Assembly (NCBI GenBank): GCA_030673825.1
Contig: JAUTCS010000102.1
Span: forward strand, 1 to 60,294
Origin: Verrucomicrobiota bacterium JB024
GTDB taxonomy: Bacteria > Verrucomicrobiota > Verrucomicrobiia > Opitutales > Cerasicoccaceae
DNA length: 60,294 nt
Direction: 5' to 3'
The notes beneath the pieces were generated by a model that ran no database searches, was not told the DNA's origin, and saw only the letters and a program-made list of their open reading frames with translations. The translations under genes were made by a program, and so were the position numbers. Shown here one piece after another: positions 44,496-53,595 of this stretch. Numbering within the stretch: the first letter of the stretch is position 1; each line of letters begins with the position of its first letter.

Positions 44496-45362
44496 ATGAA
44501 AACCTTCCGCACGCTATTACTTATGAGTCTCTTCACCCTCGGTTGCGGTGCCCTGCAAGCCGCCCCCAAGCCCGACGCCGTCATCCCCTACAAAACCACG
44601 GAGCAGGGCGAACTCAGCCTGTATGTCTTTTATCCGGATCATAAAAAACCCGATCAGCCGACCCCGGCCATCGTGTTCTTCTTCGGCGGCGGCTGGGTCA
44701 GCGGCGCTCCCGGCCAGTTCTACCCGCAGTGCGCGTACCTGGCCTCGCGCGGGATGGTCGCCATCGCCGCCGACTACCGCACGAAAAATAAGCAAGGCAC
44801 CAGCCCGCAGGAGTGCGTGAAAGACGGCAAATCCGCCATCCGCTGGGTCCGCGAACACGCCGAAGAACTCGGCATCGACCCGGACAAGCTGGCCGCCGGC
44901 GGCGGCTCGGCCGGGGGGCATGTCGCCGCCGCAACCGCGCTGCTGGACGACTACAACGACGAGACCGACGACCTCTCTGTCAGTTGCGTCCCGGACGCCC
45001 TCGTCCTCTTCAACCCCGTCATCGACAACGGCCCCAACGGCTACGGCTACGACCGCGTGCAGGGTTACTGGGAGACTTTCTCCCCGATGAACAACATCGA
45101 CGCTGACGCCCCGCCCACCATCGTCTTTCTCGGCACCAAGGACCACCTCATCCCCGTCGCCACCGCCCAGGGGTACCAGCAGCGCATGCAGGAGGCCGGC
45201 GTCCGCTGTGACCTGCACCTGTACGAGGGGCAGAAGCATGGTTTCTTCAACCCCGGCAAGGGAGACTCCTACACCCTTACCATGATCGAGGCGGACAAGT
45301 TCCTCGCCTCCCTCGGCTACCTTCAGGGCGAGCCCACGCTCCAGGCCCCGGCCGGAGGCTGA
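44496..45362 (+). CDS. Secreted alpha/beta-hydrolase, esterase (Aes/BD-FAE-like)
   Basis: The 288-residue product has a signal peptide (MKTFRTLLLMSLFTLGCGALQA, with a possible lipobox-like LGCG). An alpha/beta-hydrolase fold follows, with the oxyanion segment FFFGGGWVSG, the nucleophile in AAGGGSAGGHVAAATAL, the Asp region FLGTKDHLIPV and the His in YEGQKHGFFN. It should cleave ester bonds outside the cytoplasm, perhaps acetyl groups on polysaccharides. An unrelated upstream extension of the frame is non-coding; ATG at 44496 begins the signal peptide. Confidence 0.86.
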   Translation: MKTFRTLLLMSLFTLGCGALQAAPKPDAVIPYKTTEQGELSLYVFYPDHKKPDQPTPAIVFFFGGGWVSGAPGQFYPQCAYLASRGMVAIAADYRTKNKQGTSPQECVKDGKSAIRWVREHAEELGIDPDKLAAGGGSAGGHVAAATALLDDYNDETDDLSVSCVPDALVLFNPVIDNGPNGYGYDRVQGYWETFSPMNNIDADAPPTIVFLGTKDHLIPVATAQGYQQRMQEAGVRCDLHLYEGQKHGFFNPGKGDSYTLTMIEADKFLASLGYLQGEPTLQAPAGG

Positions 45363-45478
45363 AGATTCGTAGATTCATGATTCGTAGATTCGTAAATTGG
45401 AGAGATGAGAGGTGAGGAATAGCACCTGCGTTCATCTCTACATCACGCAATTTACAAATCTTCGAATCTACACATACA
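45363..45478. repeat. Intergenic inverted repeat (GATTCGTAGATTC family)
   Basis: AGATTCGTAGATTCATGATT and CGTAGATTCGTAAATTGGAG (45363-45403) are mirrored by GCAATTTACAAATCTTCGAA and TCTACAC (45448-45475). The element occupies the gap between convergent genes and could serve as a two-way transcription stop. Confidence 0.7.
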
Positions 45479-45488
45479 CGCGTTAATC

Positions 45489-47201
45489 CTACTGCCACTG
45501 CTTGCGCGAGCTGCCCCACCACACGAGGGCGGCGCCGACGGCCCCTTGCAGGACGAGCGCAAAAATCGCTTGGGCAGGTGAAGCCACCCACTCCGCGTTG
45601 TTCTCGCGGAAGGCGTCCCACAGGCGCGTGTCGAGCATCGAGCTCAGGTACCCGGCCCAGCCCCAGTAGCTGTTGATGAACGGGCGGCAGACCCACACCA
45701 GCGCGTCCGGCAGCGCGAGCACCACACCCGAGAGCGGGAGCTGGAACCCGACCAGGTAGATCGAGAGCAGGCTGGCCTTTTCCGCGGACTTGCACAGCGC
45801 CGAAAACCCCAGGCACACCAGCGTCATCGAGCCGCACACGAGCATGAGCATGGCGAGCTGCGTCAGCCACGGTCCCGGGAAGCGGCAGATCACCTTGACG
45901 AAAAACGTCATCCACGCCCCCTGAAAGCCCGCGATCAGCAGCACGAACGCCATCTTCGACAGCGCGTAGGGCACGACCCCGAGCCCGCTCAGACGCTCCT
46001 TCTCATAGAGGGTGCGCTCGGCGGCGATCTCGCGCGCGCCGTTGTTCGAGCCCATCAGCGTGAGCAGGATGACCTGAAACATGACCAGTCCCGTCACCAG
46101 CGAGGCCGTCTCCATCGCGTCGATCTTGAACTGGATATTCTGCCGCATCTCGTCGATGAAGCTGACCGAACGGTCCAGGGCCATCCCCTGAATCTGCGGC
46201 AGCCCGTCGAGCGCGAAAATCACCACCAGACAAGGGAAGCCAAACGTGATGGCCAGCGTCAGCCACAGGTAGCCCGTGTCGCGAAAGAATAACACAAATC
46301 GCCGCCGCAGCAGCGTGACAAACTGTTCCCCGTGCGTGGGTCGGGACGCCGCAACCGGCGAAACCTGCTGGCTCGCAGAAGCGGTTCCGACCTTTTCCCC
46401 ACCCGCCTGCACCGTCGGTTGCACGACCTGCTCCGCTGGTTGCGACTTACGGGCGGCGCGCCACTTCTCCTGCCAGTGGGCCAGCGGATGGGCGTTGAGC
46501 CGGTCGTAGAGGTGCAGGGCGTCGGGGATGTCGAAAAACGCGCCCAGCTCCTCCAGCGTCCCCTGGAAAACCACGTCCCCCTCGTACACGACCGTGATCC
46601 GGTCGAAGCAGTCGAGCTTGGCCAGGTTGTGGATGATGCACAGGAAGGTTTTTCCCCGCTCCTGGCAGAGCGTGCGCAAGAGCGCGAGGATCTGATCCTC
46701 CGAAAGCGGGTCGAGCCCCGAGGTCACCTCGTCGCAGATCAGGCACGGTGGGTCGAGCGTCAGTTCCAGCCCGAGCCCGATGCGGCGCAGTTGCCCGCCC
46801 GACAGCGACTCGATGCGTTTGCCCCGGTGCTCGGCCAACCCGATCACCTGTAAAATCGTTTCCAGTCGCCGCGTGCGCTCGCCCGCGTCGCTCACGTAGA
46901 GCTCCAGCGCGTAGCGCAGGGACTCCTCCACGGTCAGCTTGGGCTGGGCGATGCTGAACTGCGGCGCGAACCCGACCTTGCCCACCAGGTCCTCCGAGCG
47001 GGTGATCTTTTCCCCTCCGAAGTACGCCTCCCCCGTGCTCGGCAAGATGCCCAGGATAGCCTTCATCAGGGTGGTCTTGCCGCAGCCGGAGGGACCGATG
47101 ACGGCATTCATCGCGCCCGGTAAAAACTCCGCACTCGCCCCGCGCAGAAGCGTGGTCTTGCCATCCGGGGTCGTGACAGTCAGGTCGCGGCAGTGGATCA
47201 T
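45489..47201 (-). CDS. ABC-2 type transporter, ATPase fused to permease (ABCG-like)
   Basis: The 570-residue half-transporter has its nucleotide-binding domain first: Walker [14 protein letters not shown], signature [14 protein letters not shown], Walker [16 protein letters not shown] and the H-loop in [11 protein letters not shown] linker and six membrane segments of the ABC-2 kind follow (about 300-570). The NBD-then-TMD order on one chain is that of ABCG-type exporters, which dimerise. The substrate is unknown. The frame extends to 47276, but ATG at 47201 begins the NBD ([14 protein letters not shown]). Confidence 0.88.
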   Translation of the reverse strand: MIHCRDLTVTTPDGKTTLLRGASAEFLPGAMNAVIGPSGCGKTTLMKAILGILPSTGEAYFGGEKITRSEDLVGKVGFAPQFSIAQPKLTVEESLRYALELYVSDAGERTRRLETILQVIGLAEHRGKRIESLSGGQLRRIGLGLELTLDPPCLICDEVTSGLDPLSEDQILALLRTLCQERGKTFLCIIHNLAKLDCFDRITVVYEGDVVFQGTLEELGAFFDIPDALHLYDRLNAHPLAHWQEKWRAARKSQPAEQVVQPTVQAGGEKVGTASASQQVSPVAASRPTHGEQFVTLLRRRFVLFFRDTGYLWLTLAITFGFPCLVVIFALDGLPQIQGMALDRSVSFIDEMRQNIQFKIDAMETASLVTGLVMFQVILLTLMGSNNGAREIAAERTLYEKERLSGLGVVPYALSKMAFVLLIAGFQGAWMTFFVKVICRFPGPWLTQLAMLMLVCGSMTLVCLGFSALCKSAEKASLLSIYLVGFQLPLSGVVLALPDALVWVCRPFINSYWGWAGYLSSMLDTRLWDAFRENNAEWVASPAQAIFALVLQGAVGAALVWWGSSRKQWQ

Positions 47202-47321
47202 TGGGACAAACTTAGTAAATAACCCCCAACTGCTTGGCAAATGAAGATTTAACCGCAAAAGGCGCGAATCACGCAAGTGAAAGAAGGCAAACGTCCTCTA
47301 CCCCAATTCTCATTCCCAAGT

Positions 47322-47396
47322 CTCTGTGTTCTCTGTGAGCTCTGTGTGATAATAAAAATTTGGTCTCACACGGAGTGCACAGAGGACACAGAGAGA
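47322..47396. repeat. Intergenic inverted repeat (CTCTGTGT family)
   Basis: CTCTGTGTTCTCTGTGAGCT and CTGTGTGA (47322-47350) pair with TCACACGGAGTGCACAGAGG and ACACAGAGAG (47366-47395) around an AT-rich loop. It lies between the ABC exporter start and the end of the deacetylase gene. Confidence 0.75.
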
Positions 47397-47413
47397 GAAA
47401 GACAGGCATCGTT

Positions 47414-48334
47414 TTACCCCGCCTCCGGCAACCCCATCCGCTGCCGCCAATGGCGGGCGATCTCGTCGCGGCGGGCGAACCACGCCCCGCCCTTTTCCCG
47501 GACGTGATCGAGGAAGCGAGTCAGGCCGCGGATGCGGCTGGGGCGGCCGATGTAGCGCGGGTGCAGGCCGACGGACATCATCGCCGGGCGCGTCACCCCC
47601 TCCGCCCAGAGCGTATCGAAGGCGTCGATGCAGACCTGCGCGAAGTCGTCCGCCCCGACGAAGTTCCCTCCGGCCATGAAGCGCATGTCGTTCGTGTCAA
47701 AAGCGTAGGGCAACAGCACATGCGGTTGGCCGTCCACTTCCAGCAGGTGTGGCAGGTCGTCATCGTAGGCGTCGGAGTCGTAGAGAAATCCCGCCTCGAC
47801 CAACAGCCGCCGCGTGATGGGCGAAGGCGCGCCCTTGGTGTGCCAGCCGACCGGACGCACCCCGCAAGCGGTTTCAATGGCACTGACGGTTTTGGCGATG
47901 ATCTCGCGCTCGTGCGCCTCGGACATCTCCGCGTGGCGCTCCCAGCGGTAGCTGTGGCAGGAAACTTCGTAGCCGCGCGCCACGGCGTCCTTCGCCAGCC
48001 AGGGGGCGCGCTCAATCGAGCGGCCCGCGGCGCTCACCGTGCAGGTCACCCCGTAGCGCTCTAACGCCCGCACGATCCGCCAGTACCCCACCCGCGTCCC
48101 GTAGTCGAAGTGCGAGGCCAGACAGTGGTTCGGCACGCCCTCGACCGGCTCGTTGATCTCGTAAACGCTCTCGTTGCGCTCGTCCCCGTCGGCCAGCGAC
48201 AGCTCGGACCCGGTCTCGACGTTCTGGACGAGCGACACCGCCACCCGCGCCCCGCCCGGCCATTGCGGGTCCGGCGGGTTTTCGCCATAGCCGATGAAGT
48301 CGCGGGGGTAAGGGCTGGAGGTCGGATCGGTCAT
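47414..48334 (-). CDS. Polysaccharide deacetylase-family hydrolase, PuuE allantoinase-like
   Basis: The 306-residue protein has the NodB-like deacetylase fold of the PuuE type: RDFIGYGENPPDPQWPGGARVAVSLVQNVE at the N-terminus, HFDYGTRVGYWRIVRALERYG, EVSCHSYRW, and GWHTKGAPSPITRRLL. PuuE allantoinases lack the usual metal triad and open allantoin in purine breakdown. The close N-terminal pattern favours allantoinase, but no ureide-degradation genes are adjacent, so another amide substrate is possible. ATG at 48334 was chosen over the frame start at 48382. Confidence 0.82.
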   Translation of the reverse strand: MTDPTSSPYPRDFIGYGENPPDPQWPGGARVAVSLVQNVETGSELSLADGDERNESVYEINEPVEGVPNHCLASHFDYGTRVGYWRIVRALERYGVTCTVSAAGRSIERAPWLAKDAVARGYEVSCHSYRWERHAEMSEAHEREIIAKTVSAIETACGVRPVGWHTKGAPSPITRRLLVEAGFLYDSDAYDDDLPHLLEVDGQPHVLLPYAFDTNDMRFMAGGNFVGADDFAQVCIDAFDTLWAEGVTRPAMMSVGLHPRYIGRPSRIRGLTRFLDHVREKGGAWFARRDEIARHWRQRMGLPEAG

Positions 48335-48390
48335 GAGCGTTGGAGATTCGGGGTTGGAGCGGCTGAAGACCCGGTCAGGCAATAGTCATT

Positions 48391-48563
48391 TAACCACAAA
48401 GGCACAAAGACACAAAGCAGGATATAAGATTCCAGGCAATGCCGTGACTTCAATCTTTCCCATCATCATTTCCCGCAAACAGGTAAAAGGCTGCGGCGAG
48501 CGGGCACTGGGAGTATGCCCCATCCTCTTAGTGCCCCTTTGTGCCTTTGCGCCTTTGTGGTTA
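48391..48563. repeat. Intergenic inverted repeat (AACCACAAAGGCACAAAG family)
   Basis: TTAACCACAAAGGCACAAAG and ACACAAAG (48390-48417) pair with GTGCCTTTGCGCCTTTGTGG and TTAA (48541-48564), enclosing about 120 nt with no ORF. It fills the gap between the PuuE-like and Dus genes. Confidence 0.8.
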
Positions 48564-48590
48564 ATCATTCTCAGAAATATCGCCAGCCTG

Positions 48591-49604
48591 TCACGCTAAC
48601 TCACCGCCCACCGGCTCGGCGTGCTGAGCCAGGTACTCGTCAGCCAGCGTGCGCAGCTCGGCGAGGGACTTGATGCGGTCGATGGCGGGGCGGAGCTTGC
48701 GGCAGCCGGGCATGTCCTTGGTCAGGGATTTGACCTTGGCGCGCATCCAGGCGATGTCGTCAGCGGGCTTGCCCTTGTACGGCCCCTTCAGCAGCAAGTC
48801 GAGGTAGCGGAAGACCGTGGCCCAGCGTTCGCGCACGGTGGGGGCCTCGGGGGCCTCGCCAGTGGCGAGGGTCTGCTTGATCTCGTTAAAAATCCACGGG
48901 TAGCCGAGGGCGGCGCGACCGATCATCAGGCCGGAGACGGCGGACTCGCGCCGCATGCGGGCGACGAAGTGCCAGTCGCGCACGTCGCCGTTGCCGATGA
49001 CGGGGATGGACAGCGCGCGGGCCACCTGTTCGATCACGCCCCAGTCGGCCTGCCCGCCGTAGCCCTGCTCCTTGGTGCGCCCGTGCACAGCCAGCGCCCG
49101 GATGCCCACTTCGGTCAAAATCCGCCCCACCTCCAGCGCGACGATGTTCTGCTCGTCCCAGCCAATGCGGATTTTCGCGGTAACGGGGCATTCCGGCAAC
49201 GCCTTGACCACGGCCTCGGCCACTTCGCCCAGCCGGTCGAGGTCGCGCAGCAGCGAGGAGCCTGCGTTCTGGTCGATGACCCGGCAGGCCGGGCAACCGT
49301 AGTTGATATCGATGAAGTCCGGACGGTGCCGTTCCCAGACGAGCCGGGCGGCCTCGGCCATGGTGGCCGGGGTCGACCCGAAAAGCTGCACCCCCATGGG
49401 CCGCTGCCCCTCGGAAAAGTCCACCGCCCGCCAGGCCTGGTGCCCGCCGCGCAGCAGCCCGTCGGCCTGCACAAACTCCGTCACCATCACGTCCGCCCCC
49501 TGCTCCTTGCACAGCTGGCGAAAACCAAAGTCCGTGTAGCGGGCCATCGGCGCCAGGTAGAGGGGGAAAGCCCCCCCGGCAAACCAGGGTAAAGTCTCGG
49601 GCAT
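48591..49604 (-). CDS. dus: tRNA-dihydrouridine synthase
   Basis: Dus enzymes reduce uridine to dihydrouridine in tRNA with FMN and NADPH. The 337-residue TIM barrel has LAPMARYTDFGFRQLC at the start, VQLFGSTPATMAEAARL, the catalytic-Cys motif INYGCPACRVIDQNAGSSLL, AVHGRTKEQGYGGQADW, and the FMN-binding VIGNGDVRDW and GLMIGRAALGYPWIF. A C-terminal helical tRNA-binding domain follows. The frame runs to 49679 through repeat DNA; ATG at 49604 is the natural start. The subfamily (DusA/B/C) is not assigned. Confidence 0.9.
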   Translation of the reverse strand: MPETLPWFAGGAFPLYLAPMARYTDFGFRQLCKEQGADVMVTEFVQADGLLRGGHQAWRAVDFSEGQRPMGVQLFGSTPATMAEAARLVWERHRPDFIDINYGCPACRVIDQNAGSSLLRDLDRLGEVAEAVVKALPECPVTAKIRIGWDEQNIVALEVGRILTEVGIRALAVHGRTKEQGYGGQADWGVIEQVARALSIPVIGNGDVRDWHFVARMRRESAVSGLMIGRAALGYPWIFNEIKQTLATGEAPEAPTVRERWATVFRYLDLLLKGPYKGKPADDIAWMRAKVKSLTKDMPGCRKLRPAIDRIKSLAELRTLADEYLAQHAEPVGGELA

Positions 49605-49607
49605 GGG

Positions 49608-49714
49608 ATTTTTGTTCTTGGTTCTTTGTGCTTGGTGCTTTGTTGTTTGGCAGAAATGTGAGGTTGAGGGCACAACCATTTAGCCATTTGACCATTGAGT
49701 CATTCAACTTCGAT
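49608..49714. repeat. Intergenic repeat words upstream of dus
   Basis: TTGTTCTTGGTTCTTTGTGC and TTGGTGCTTTGTTGTTT (49612-49650) resemble the family at 34238-34407. CATTTAGCCATTTGACCATT and GAGTCATTC (49677-49705) are reiterations of another word like that at 53340-53518. The gap otherwise holds the divergent dus and ispH promoters. Confidence 0.6.
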
Positions 49715-49815
49715 CAGCGTTGCTTATAAAGTCTGCGAATAGGACCCATTAAAAATACCCTTGCGTATTTGCAATGGCGAAACAGGCTAAATAGGTTTAC
49801 ACAGACATTTTTATC

Positions 49816-50688
49816 ATGGAAGTCATAAGAGCCCAAAGCGCCGGCTTTTGCTGGGGAGTGGAACGCGCCATCAACGTCGCGGCCAAGTTCGCCGAAGAAG
49901 GCAAGCGCCCCGTCTACACCGACGGCCCCCTCATTCACAACAAGCAGATGATGGAGAAACTGGAAGCCGTCGGCATCCAGGAAGTCGGCGATTACCAGAG
50001 CAAGACCGAGGTCAAAGTCACCGAGCAGGACCGCGAACACGGCGTACTCGTCGTGCGCGCCCATGGCATCTCCCCCGAGCGCCGCAGCTACCTGAAGGAG
50101 CTCGGCATGGACTTCAAGGACGCGACCTGTCCGGACGTGGGCATCATCGCCGGCAAGATCAAGCTGCACTCGCGCAAGGGCTTTACCACTGTCATTTTCG
50201 GCGACCCGAAGCACCCCGAGGTGATCGGCCTGATGGGCTACACCGAGGACCGCGGCTATGTGGTCAAGAACGAGGAAGACATCCGCGCCCTGCCCGACCT
50301 CGGCGACAAGGTCTGCTTCGTCTCCCAGTCCACCATGTTCACGGACGAGTTCGAGCGCCTGGCCACCATTTTAAAGGAGACCTACCCGGACGCCCAGGTC
50401 TTTGACACTATCTGCGGCGCCACCAAGGAGCGCCAGAGCGACATCCACGTGCTCAAGGACGCCGGGTCCGAGGCCATCGTCGTCGTCGGAGGCCGCCACT
50501 CGGCCAACACCCGTAAGCTCGCTGCCCTCGTGGAAAAGACCGGCCTGCCCGCCTACCACGTCGAGACCGCCTCCGAGCTGGACTTCGACCATCTCAAGTC
50601 GCGCTACAAGAAGATCGGCGTCACCGCCGGGGCCTCCACCCCGGAATTCCTCATTCAGGAAGTCGTCGAACTGCTGCAAAAAGTCTGA
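49816..50688 (+). CDS. ispH: 4-hydroxy-3-methylbut-2-enyl diphosphate reductase
   Basis: IspH is the last enzyme of the MEP isoprenoid pathway, a [4Fe-4S] protein making IPP and DMAPP. The 290-residue product has the three cluster cysteines, Cys12 (AGFCWGVERAI), Cys105 (DATCPDVG) and Cys200 (DTICGATKERQ). It also has the substrate residues in VVRAHGISPERR, DPKHPEVIG, VSQSTMFT, VVGGRHSANTRKL and GASTPEFLIQEV. Length is normal. It is divergent from dus, with a secreted-protein gene 52 nt downstream. Confidence 0.94.
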   Translation: MEVIRAQSAGFCWGVERAINVAAKFAEEGKRPVYTDGPLIHNKQMMEKLEAVGIQEVGDYQSKTEVKVTEQDREHGVLVVRAHGISPERRSYLKELGMDFKDATCPDVGIIAGKIKLHSRKGFTTVIFGDPKHPEVIGLMGYTEDRGYVVKNEEDIRALPDLGDKVCFVSQSTMFTDEFERLATILKETYPDAQVFDTICGATKERQSDIHVLKDAGSEAIVVVGGRHSANTRKLAALVEKTGLPAYHVETASELDFDHLKSRYKKIGVTAGASTPEFLIQEVVELLQKV

Positions 50689-50740
50689 CCGGCGTCACCG
50701 ACAGCTTGCGGCCCGCAGTAAAACTCTCCACCCTACCGTT

Positions 50741-51646
50741 ATGAGACTGCTCACGCTCGGGATTTGTTTGATGGTGGGCGCTACCGCCTGCCTGCACGCC
50801 CAGGACTCAGGGGACGACGAGAGCCAGGGGGGCATCCTCGGCGGCGGCGTTCTCGGCAGCATCCGCGACCGCGTTAACGCGCGCACGCAGACCATCACCG
50901 ACAACAGCGCCATTCTCAGCTCGACCTCCTCGCTCAACGCGGACGCGCAGCCCGGTCCGGCCCAGCAAGTCGTCAGCACCGTGACCGACCCGATCAAGGA
51001 GGGCATGAGCGACATCATGCCGACCAAGGCCTCCCCCATGACCAAGTCCGGCTTCCTGCCCAGCTACGAGGGCTTCAAGGAAGACCCCGACACCGGCGCA
51101 TGGGTCTGGCGCAAGGAAGAAGGCGTGCTCGCCCAGTACAACCGCTTCATCATTTCCCCGATCATCGTCTATCCGGCCAATGACTCGGAGTTTAAGGGCA
51201 TCAGCCCGGATGATCTGAAGAAGCTGACCGACTATTTCCGGGCGGAGCTCACACAGGCCCTCGACCAGGCGGGCTACCCCGTCGTTTTCCAGCCCGGTAA
51301 GGGCGTGGCCGTCGTGCGCATCGCCATCGTCGGCGTCGTCCCCGGTAACCCCGTCATGTACGCGGGCTCGTGGATGCCCTACGCCCGTATTGCCGACGCG
51401 GCCAACCAGGCCACCGGCGGCACTCCGATGGGCGTGGGCTCGATTTCGATCGAGGCCGAGCTGCTCGACTCGCTAACCGGCGCGCGCGAAGGGGCCGTCA
51501 TCGACACCCTGGCGGGCAAAAAGCTCGAAGTACGCCAGAGCATGAATAAGTGGGGCGATATCGCCCAAGCCGTCCAGACCTGGGCCCAGCGCTTCGCTGC
51601 GCGGGTGACCAAGGCCCACGGCGGCGACACCGACAGCGACTCGTAA
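50741..51646 (+). CDS. Secreted DUF3313-like protein
   Basis: The 301-residue product has a signal sequence (MRLLTLGICLMVGATACLHAQ; the ATAC could also serve as a lipobox) and a Gly/Ser-rich linker. A domain follows whose start, SGFLPSYEGFKEDPDTGAWVWRK, and continuation RFIISPIIVYPANDSEFKGISPDDLKKLTDYFRAELTQAL match the DUF3313 pattern of outer-envelope lipoproteins. No enzymatic motif is seen. Function is unknown; it may share the ispH transcript. ATG at 50741 was chosen over a long upstream frame that shadows ispH. Confidence 0.8.
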   Translation: MRLLTLGICLMVGATACLHAQDSGDDESQGGILGGGVLGSIRDRVNARTQTITDNSAILSSTSSLNADAQPGPAQQVVSTVTDPIKEGMSDIMPTKASPMTKSGFLPSYEGFKEDPDTGAWVWRKEEGVLAQYNRFIISPIIVYPANDSEFKGISPDDLKKLTDYFRAELTQALDQAGYPVVFQPGKGVAVVRIAIVGVVPGNPVMYAGSWMPYARIADAANQATGGTPMGVGSISIEAELLDSLTGAREGAVIDTLAGKKLEVRQSMNKWGDIAQAVQTWAQRFAARVTKAHGGDTDSDS

Positions 51647-51826
51647 GCCCCTGACCAGTGGGCCTTTCCACTGTTTCTGGCGATACCCGTCAGTGTTGTC
51701 GTTTTCCGTTAACGTCTATAAATTCACCTATATTTTTCACACACCCGTGCCCAAGGGGAACATTTCCCGCCCGGGCCGGACACATGTCCCTTATTTTCAT
51801 CGCCGGAGTATTGCGGCGCATGATAG

Positions 51827-51854
51827 TTGTCATAAAACCTGCTGTCAGTATACC
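51827..51854 (+). promoter_or_regulatory. Candidate promoter of the aminotransferase gene
   Basis: TTGTCA (51827-51832) is spaced 16 bp from TATACC (51849-51854), a moderate match to the housekeeping consensus. It lies about 56 nt before the ATG of the class III aminotransferase gene. Confidence 0.4.
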
Positions 51855-51910
51855 GTATTGATGGCTCAAAGCGTTTCCGAGCATTGCTTTTTAGACCGGA
51901 GGCGCTATAA

Positions 51911-53338
51911 ATGGCAGATTGCACTAAAACCATGGCCTTCGATCTGAAAGCAATTATCACCGAGCGGCAGGGCGAGAATTACGACCTGCACCACAAGTAC
52001 GTCAACCGTACCCTGGCCAAAGTCCTGGGCACGATCGGCTTCGACAAGGTGTATGCCCGCGCGGAAGGTTCCTACCTTTACGACATGGACGGCCGCGACT
52101 ACCTGGACTTCCTGAGTGGTTACGGCGTGTACAACATGGGCCGCAACCACCCGGTCATCCGCAAGGCCATCGAGGACGTCCTCTCCCTGGACCTGCCCAA
52201 CATGGTGCAGATGGACTGCGCCCTGCTCAGCGGCCTGCTGGCGGAAAAAGTGGTCGCGATCACCCCGCCGCACCTGGACGCGTGCTTTTTCTGCAACTCG
52301 GGCACCGAGGCCGTCGAGGGCGCCCTGAAGTTCGCCCGCGCCGCCACCGGCCGCACCCGCATCCTCAGCCTGGAGGGCTCGTACCACGGGCTCAGCTACG
52401 GCTCGCTCAGCGTGACCCAAAACGCGCAGTTCCAGGAGGGCTTCGGCCCGTTCCTGCCGGGCGCGGAAAAGGTCGCCTACAACGACGTGGCCGACCTGGA
52501 GGAAAAGCTCAAAGCCGGCGACGTGGCAGCCTTCATCGCCGAGCCCATCCAAGGCAAGGGCGTTCACATCCCCGACGAGCACTACTTCCCCGCCGCCCAG
52601 GACCTCTGCCGCAAGTACGGGGCACTCTTCATCGCCGACGAGGTCCAGACTGGCCTTGGTCGCACCGGCAAGCTCTTCGGCTTCCAGCACTGGGACCTGG
52701 AGCCGGACATCATCACCATGGCCAAGGCCCTCTCCGGCGGCTATGTCCCCTGCGCGGCCATCGTCACCACCCGCAAGATTTATCAGGGCGTGTTCTCGCG
52801 CCTGGACCGCTGCGTGGTCCACTCCACCACTTTTGGCCGCAACAACCTCGCCATGGCCTGCGGGCTCGCCTCCATCGAGGTGATCCAGTCCGAAAACCTG
52901 GTCGAGAATGGCCGCCTCATGGGTGAAAAGCTCATGGAGGGCCTCCGTGCCCTCTCCGCCAAGCACGACCTGATCAAGGAAGTGCGCGGCAAGGGCTGCA
53001 TGATCGCCATCGAGTTCCAGCAGCCCCGCTCGCTCAAGCTCAAGATGGCCTGGAAGGCCATCCACACCGTGGACAAGGGCCTGTTTGCCCAGATGGTGGT
53101 CAGCTCTCTGCTCGACCGCCACCGCATCCTCACGCACGTGGCCGGTCACAACATGGACGTGGTCAAGCTCCTGCCTCCCCTCATCATTGGGGAAAAGGAA
53201 GTCGAGCGCTGCGTACAGGCTTTTGACGACGTGCTCGTGCAGGTCACCCGCTTCCCCGGCCCGATGTGGGAATTCGGCACCAATCTGGTCAAGACCGCCA
53301 TCGGTCAGAAACGCCAGAAGCAGACCGCACAGGCGTAA
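51911..53338 (+). CDS. Class III aminotransferase (acetylornithine/ornithine/HpnO-like)
   Basis: The 475-residue PLP enzyme has the fold-type I class III signature: CFFCNSGTEAVEGALKFARAATGR (127-148), EGSYHGLSYG, AFIAEPIQGKG, FIADEVQTGLGRTGK (Asp243) and the Schiff-base lysine in TMAKALSGGYVP (Lys272). Such enzymes act on omega-amino groups of ornithine, acetylornithine, putrescine or, in the HpnO branch, a hopanoid precursor. The C-terminus is longer than in ArgD, and no arginine or hopanoid genes are adjacent, so the substrate is open. A strong GGAGG (51898-51902) supports the ATG at 51911, unusual in this window. Confidence 0.86.
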   Translation: MADCTKTMAFDLKAIITERQGENYDLHHKYVNRTLAKVLGTIGFDKVYARAEGSYLYDMDGRDYLDFLSGYGVYNMGRNHPVIRKAIEDVLSLDLPNMVQMDCALLSGLLAEKVVAITPPHLDACFFCNSGTEAVEGALKFARAATGRTRILSLEGSYHGLSYGSLSVTQNAQFQEGFGPFLPGAEKVAYNDVADLEEKLKAGDVAAFIAEPIQGKGVHIPDEHYFPAAQDLCRKYGALFIADEVQTGLGRTGKLFGFQHWDLEPDIITMAKALSGGYVPCAAIVTTRKIYQGVFSRLDRCVVHSTTFGRNNLAMACGLASIEVIQSENLVENGRLMGEKLMEGLRALSAKHDLIKEVRGKGCMIAIEFQQPRSLKLKMAWKAIHTVDKGLFAQMVVSSLLDRHRILTHVAGHNMDVVKLLPPLIIGEKEVERCVQAFDDVLVQVTRFPGPMWEFGTNLVKTAIGQKRQKQTAQA

Positions 53339-53339
53339 A

Positions 53340-53518
53340 CATTGGTCATTAGGCACGGGTCATTGGTTATTGGTCACGGATGAGCACAGACGCTCATCCA
53401 AGGAGAGAACACCTAGCGGCAGATGTCCGTGGGCCGGTACCTGGCACCCATACCCACAGCGGACGTGCCGCTTCCCGGACCAATAACCAATGACAAATCA
53501 CAAATGACCAATGACTAA
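53340..53518. repeat. Intergenic inverted repeat (CATTGGTCATTGGTTATTGG family)
   Basis: ATTGGTCATTAGGCACGGGT and CATTGGTTATTGGTCACGG (53341-53379) are mirrored by GGACCAATAACCAATGACAA and ATCACAAATGACCAATGAC (53478-53516). The 100 nt between arms contain no ORF. It follows the aminotransferase stop directly. Confidence 0.75.
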
Positions 53519-53595
53519 CAGTACTTTTTGCTGGCCTTCGGACGCAAACCGCTTGAAGTTGGTCGCGTAGCTTTCGTATCATAGCTCCCTGAAAT

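Noticed and set aside
48391-48563. A CRISPR-like array in the reiterated CACAAAG words
   Set aside because: The words are short, degenerate and directly adjacent without unique spacers, and they are arranged as facing arms, not as regularly spaced direct repeats; no cas genes are nearby.
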